NCBI GenBank assembly: GCA_029237695.1
Contig: CM055265.1
Span: 84,004,447 to 84,068,446 of the forward strand
DNA from: Conchocele bisecta
Lineage: Eukaryota > Mollusca > Bivalvia > Lucinida > Thyasiridae
Reading direction: 5' to 3'
Length of the DNA: 64,000 bases
In this document: piece after piece, positions 40,001 through 46,000 of the stretch
Position numbering within the stretch: position 1 is the first letter of the stretch
Layout of the letters: the number at the start of each line of letters is the position of its first letter
Program-made: the position numbers and the translations under genes
Notes under the pieces: model-generated
Databases searched by the model: none
The model's input: the letters and a program-made list of their open reading frames with translations, nothing else
Told to the model about the DNA's origin: nothing

Positions 40001-43000
40001 TGCCCAATGTCAAGGTCAAATTACTTTGGAGTTTTTGGTTAATGTTTTTGGTTAAAGTCTTTTGGTTAAAATTTTTCGTTATACTATATCTCTGCAACTT
40101 CTTCGCCCATTACCTTGAAACTTCACATGGGTGTTTATCTTCATCTATATTTTCATTCTACCCCCCTCCCGTGCGGCCCCTGTGCCCAATGTCAAGGTCT
40201 AATCACTTTGAAATTTTTGGTTAAAGTTTTTGTCGCGCCCGCTTGCGGAAAGTGCGATATAGTCGGCACTTTGGCGTACGTGTGTCCGGTTAAAGTTTTT
40301 TGGTTAAAGTTTTTCCGTCTACTATACCTCTTTTTTAGCTCACCTGAGCGAAGCTCATGTGAGCTATTGTTACCGCAATGTGTCCGTCGTCTGTCGTCGT
40401 CCGTCGTCGTCCGTCGTCGTCGTCCGTGAACATTTTCAAACGTCTTCTCCTCGGTAACCATTGGGCCTATAGTCACCAAACTTCATGGTCATGGTCCTTA
40501 GGTAGGGGTATTACAAAATTATTAAAATGACGTCATTACGTAATCCAAGATGGCCGCCATCTAAAAATAGCACAAATTCTTCAAAAATCTTCTTCTCAAG
40601 AACCGCCAACCGGATTTCGACAAAACTTGGTAGGAATGATCGATGTACATTGCTCTTTCAAAGTTGTTAAAATGGTGACCCCGGGGCAAAAATGGGCGTG
40701 GCCCGTGGAGGAGTCAAATTATTTTTGACCGAATATGGTCATATCATATATCAAATTGAAGGTATCAATGAGGCGATCACTCTGGTGCATTTTTTATCGA
40801 ATTCGGATGGTTATGTCATCCAAGATGGCCGCCGAAAGGTCAAAAGGTCGTTCTTTTATTAGAGATTTCAAAATTCTTCTTCACATGAACCGCTTGGCCC
40901 ATGGTAACCAAACTTGAAAGTTATGGTCCATGGGTGAAGCCTTTTCAGATTTGTTAAAATGGAGGTCATCGCTCATCCAAGATGGCCGCCGTCTAAAAAT
41001 AGCATAAATTCTTAAAAAATCTTCTTCTCATGAACCGCTAGCCGGATTTCGACGAAACTTGGTAGGAATGATCGATGTACATTGCTCTTTCAAAGTTGTG
41101 AAAATGGTGACCCCGTGGTCAAAAATGGGCATGGCCCGTGGGGTCAAATTGGGGTCAAATTTTATTTTTGACCAAATATGCTCATGTCATATATCAAATT
41201 GAAGGTATCGATGAGGCGATTGCTCTGTTGCAATATTTGTCGGAATCGGATGATTATTTCATCCATGATGGCTACCAAAAGGTCCATTTATTCAAAATTT
41301 TGAACGTCTTTTTCTCAGGAACCACATGGCCGATGCTGGCCAAACTTCATCGGAAGTTAAGATCCTTGGGTGAAGCATTTTCAGATTTGGTAAAATGAGA
41401 GTCATCGCTTAATCCAAGATGACCGCCATCTAAAAATAGCACAATTTTTTTAAAACACATGAACTCAATGTCACATTCTCCTCTGGTGTTCATGGAGTCA
41501 GGTGAGCGAATTAGGGCCATCATGGCCCTCTTGTTTAGTGTCCATGCCTCGCCCCAAGGCGCGACATGCAGGCCGCGGCCATTTAGTTTTTAATTAAGGC
41601 TGCCAGCGAGGGGATTAGCTTCGTTTAACGATGCCAGTTCTTGCTTCAGATTTATTTAAGATTATACAATGTATGAAGAATGTTTAAAAAACATTTTTTC
41701 ATTACTATGACCAAATTCGACCATATACAGCCTATTTCCCTGTAAGCACCATTTCAGTTTGGTAATCATTGTATATTTATTCGTTATTTGATTTGTATGT
41801 GGATTATAGGATATATCCACGAGTTCCATAGTGTGCAATATTGCATGACTTTAGGAGCACAATATCTTTGCACGGTGGAACGAGTGGCATATATCCACAT
41901 ATAATTTGTTATTCATCCACAAATCCTGATCTGGTTATTTGCGACTTGATGTGGTTGTGTTTGGAGAGATGCGGCCTGTGACATTTGTGACTAGAGTAGC
42001 CACAAATGAGTCATGACATGTGATTTTGTACCTTCGGACATCTGCGTAATTTCATGAAATACGTTTACAAAATTTTTCATAAATGGCGTCAATAGTTTCA
42101 GTGTACATGTAGAATTATATTTTGTAAACTTTTGACTTTATTTATGAAAAAGGTACAAAGGTACCGAAGGTACAAAATCACATAGTGTCACGGGCCGCAT
42201 GTCTCTGATCGCAGTCCGAGTCGCAAATAACCAGATCAGGATTTGTGGATGAATACCAAATTTACAATGCTAGTGCACTTCTGCCGCCTGAAAAGGATCT
42301 AGTACCAGGAGCGGATACAGGATTTATATCTAGAGGGGGCGTGGCTTTCAAATCAGACACATAGTTATGATAGTCAACTTTCATAAAATTCAGATTATTT
42401 TCTGCACGTTTTCTTATTTCTCATCAAAAGTGTATATGTAGTTACCACTCAGTTGACTCAGTTGACTCAGTCTCGACGAGACGGTTCAACTGAGTGGTAA
42501 CAGCATACACTTTGGGTGAGAAATAAGGAAATAGAGGGGGTGTGAGCCGGACATGCCCCCGCCTATCCGCACCTGAGTACACACTATTATGTGAATTAAC
42601 ATGATTTCTGAAGATGATTATTCCCTAGCGGAAATACACATTGCTAAAAATCCATGCGATATTAACCCTTTCACACGTAAGTAAGTGAAATGGATGTTGA
42701 TATGTTCATTTTGCAGCCAATCCAATCATCACAAAATGATTTTCAGACTAGTCCATTTATGAAAAGGGGGTATTTTGTGTTCTCAAAAATATGAAAATTA
42801 CTTTCAAAAAGTGCAGATCCTGATGAGACGGCTCGTTACGAGCCGACTCATCTGGATCTGCACTGTTTTGCATAAACCACTATAGCGTGCTTTCGGGTTC
42901 AACGAGTTAATCATATTTTTTATATCATTTCTAGTGAATTAATTTGTTGTACACACATGTATTGGTCCTAGTCAGAATTTCGTTTGTATTCGTTGTGTAT

Positions 43001-46000
43001 AATGTATAATTTTATTCGACTTGTTGATATTTGTCAATCCTATAAAGAAACGTGTGCTTCACACAAATAAATCCTGTATGTAAAAATGATTCCTGAATAG
43101 ACTACTTGTACGTATACTTGTAGGCCTCTCCACTGCCTTATACTGAATGCTGCAGTATTTGGTCTACCGTACACGCGCACAGAAGACGGTCTAGAGACGA
43201 CGTTCCAGGTTAACCACCTGTCACACTTCTACCTTACCAAGATTCTATGGGATATCCTCATGAAGAGCGCGCCCGCAAAAGTTATCTGTGTCGCGTCGGA
43301 ATCACACAGGTATGGGAAATAATTTAACCCTTACGCTGCTGAATTAAATTTTGTTGTCGGCTGATTATTTTCTAGTTTCCATTTTTCTCTTGAAAATCAT
43401 GCTTTAACAGCAATGGAAATGATTCTAAAGTGCTGTCAAATGATGTTTTTTATCACACCTGCTTGCAGTCGGCATGATCTAGTCGCCGCTTTTGGCGTGC
43501 GTCCGACATTTGCTTTAATGTTTTTAAGTACCCAATATCTCCACAACTGAACCTTATGTCCGATTGACTTGAAACTTCACATACCTCTTTATCATCATTC
43601 ATATTTTCATTGTATAGCTCACCCATGCGGCCCCCATGCCCATGGTCAAGGTCAAATTACTTTGAAATTTGTGTTTACGTTTTTTGTAAAATCTGCATTA
43701 AAGTTTTTAAGTACCAAATATCTCCATGACTTTGACTTGAAATTTAAAATACCTCTATCATCCATATTTTCATTCTATACCCCACAGTCTACCCATGCGG
43801 CCTCCATGCCCATGGTCAATGTCAAATTACTGTGAAATAATAATCAATAGTTATTGCTGTTTCAGATCTGTTAATTGCACCACCACAATACTGGAAAGGT
43901 CATTTTGTGTTACCTTAGTCTGTCTGTACTGTGGTGGGTGGCAGCACGCGATGGGTAATTTAACGATCAGGGTTCATCCTTACCGGAATCCCGACTGGAG
44001 ACCTGGTTTGGCCCTCACATACGTCTTTGGCATTTTGTATGTGACAGTTGAAGGGGCCAAGTGACTTTGGTGTGGTATGGACCTGGCACCAGGTCAGGTT
44101 ATTCTAATTTCAGGGCTGAATATATTTGTTCTCGATGTAAATATTCCGTTCTGATTTTGGGATTTCCCCCCCCCCCCAATGCAGCAGGTTAAAATGGGAT
44201 CAAACCCATTTGCCCAGCCTTACATACCTTAGCTGTTGATAGGCCGTTAAACGCTAATCAACAAACAAACAAACTGTCCGTACTGTCCGTCTTTACCGTC
44301 CGTCCGTCACAAATCTTGTAACTTGTTGAAACCTTAATAGATAGTCTTGAAATTCAGCTTCTTTATGGTGTATAGATTTTGATTAATTTCTTTCTTTCTT
44401 TTTTCGACCCCTATATATAATCTACACCTGTTGGACTTACAATTTCACAATTTTGCTTTGTAACTCGTGAAACTTTTAAATCGTAATAGCTGGAGGCTTG
44501 CTTCTTGGTATGTTATAATGTAGCTTCTTTATGATGTATAGATGCGCAGAGTTAATTTTTGATACAACAGCGGACCATCGATTATCTTCCCTATTTAGAC
44601 ATAGAATTTTGCAACTTTGCCTCATTTAGTATAAAAGCTGCATTCATGTTCTATGAACACATTTTTCTAGTTATTGTTGTACTTTCAGTGCTAAATGTAA
44701 GCTACTCAATACGTAGTAGGTATAGTTCACATATTGAATTTTTAATAAAATAATTTGGAGCGAGCGCTAGCGAGCAAGAAATTAGTTTATTAAAAATTCA
44801 ATATGTGAACTACAGTATAACTTACTTATTGATTGCCCTGCCTTCTTTGCATACACATGTCTGCTTCAATGCAAATCCCGCCCATATGCACTTCCAATTT
44901 TCAACTGTATTACAGTATAAATAAGTGAATAAGTAATAATACGCTCAAATAAGTGAATGTTTAAATTTGTTCCCTATTTAATAATGAAGAAAATCAATAA
45001 TCCATTTGTAAAAATAAAATATGCATTTAATTTGAAATCAGGGGGTACAATACTCTTTAGACACAAAGCTTATTTGGAGCTCTGAGTAATTATTTACAGT
45101 TACATATTCGGTGCCTCAGGCAAGCTACATGTATTTGAAAAGGGCTCAAATATTGAAATTTTCCCCTTGGATCTGCGACATAGACACATCATACTTACAA
45201 GTACATTGTATTCCCATTTATTTTCAGAAGTGCAGATTTAAACGTGCATAACATCAGTGAAGAGAAACTATCACCTGACCGGAAACATTACTGGGACCTA
45301 AAAGCGTACAACCTATCCAAATTGTGCAATGTCCTGTTCTCGCGGCACCTAAACGGACTCATGGCCCCGTATGGAGTTACATCGTTGAGCCTGCACCCGG
45401 GCAATGTGATGTACACGAGTCTTCAGCAAAACTGGTGGCTATACCGGCTGGTGTTCTTTCTCGCTCGGCCGTTCACCAAGTCTATGGTAGGTTTACACGT
45501 TCATCCGTGTTTCTGGGAATCTGTGAAATGTAAATGCTTGTATTTCACGACGGCATTGGCTCGATGACCTTGCATGTCGTTCCCAAGAAGGGGAGAAAGA
45601 AAGGAGGTGGATACAGGGGAAACAGGCCTCAGGGTGCCTAGCTCTTATTAGAATAGTCCCCTCTGGTTCGTTAACTTGCCCAGACTCTCCTTCAAATCTG
45701 ATACACGGGACCGCCGTTTTAAAGTCCCCATCCGAAAGGACTAGTAGAACAGGAAATACAAAGTATCTCAGAAATACTGACGCCCTGGAACTGAACTCTG
45801 AATCAAACCCCGGTCGCCAGTGTGGCAGTCCAATGGTGTTACCGCTCGGCCATGGTCTCTGGACACATAGCACTTCAAATACTCCCATATCGTCCGTGAC
45901 ACGGACGATACGGGAGTATTTGAAGTGCTACATTCTGCTAAAATTTCCAACTAATTTTGGGGGAGCATTTAGATACACTTTTGTGCGTCTGTTGTCGGCC

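Noticed and set aside
45493..45888. Reverse-strand 131-codon open frame overlapping the end of exon 7
   Set aside because: It is the tRNA-derived SINE; no protein motif.
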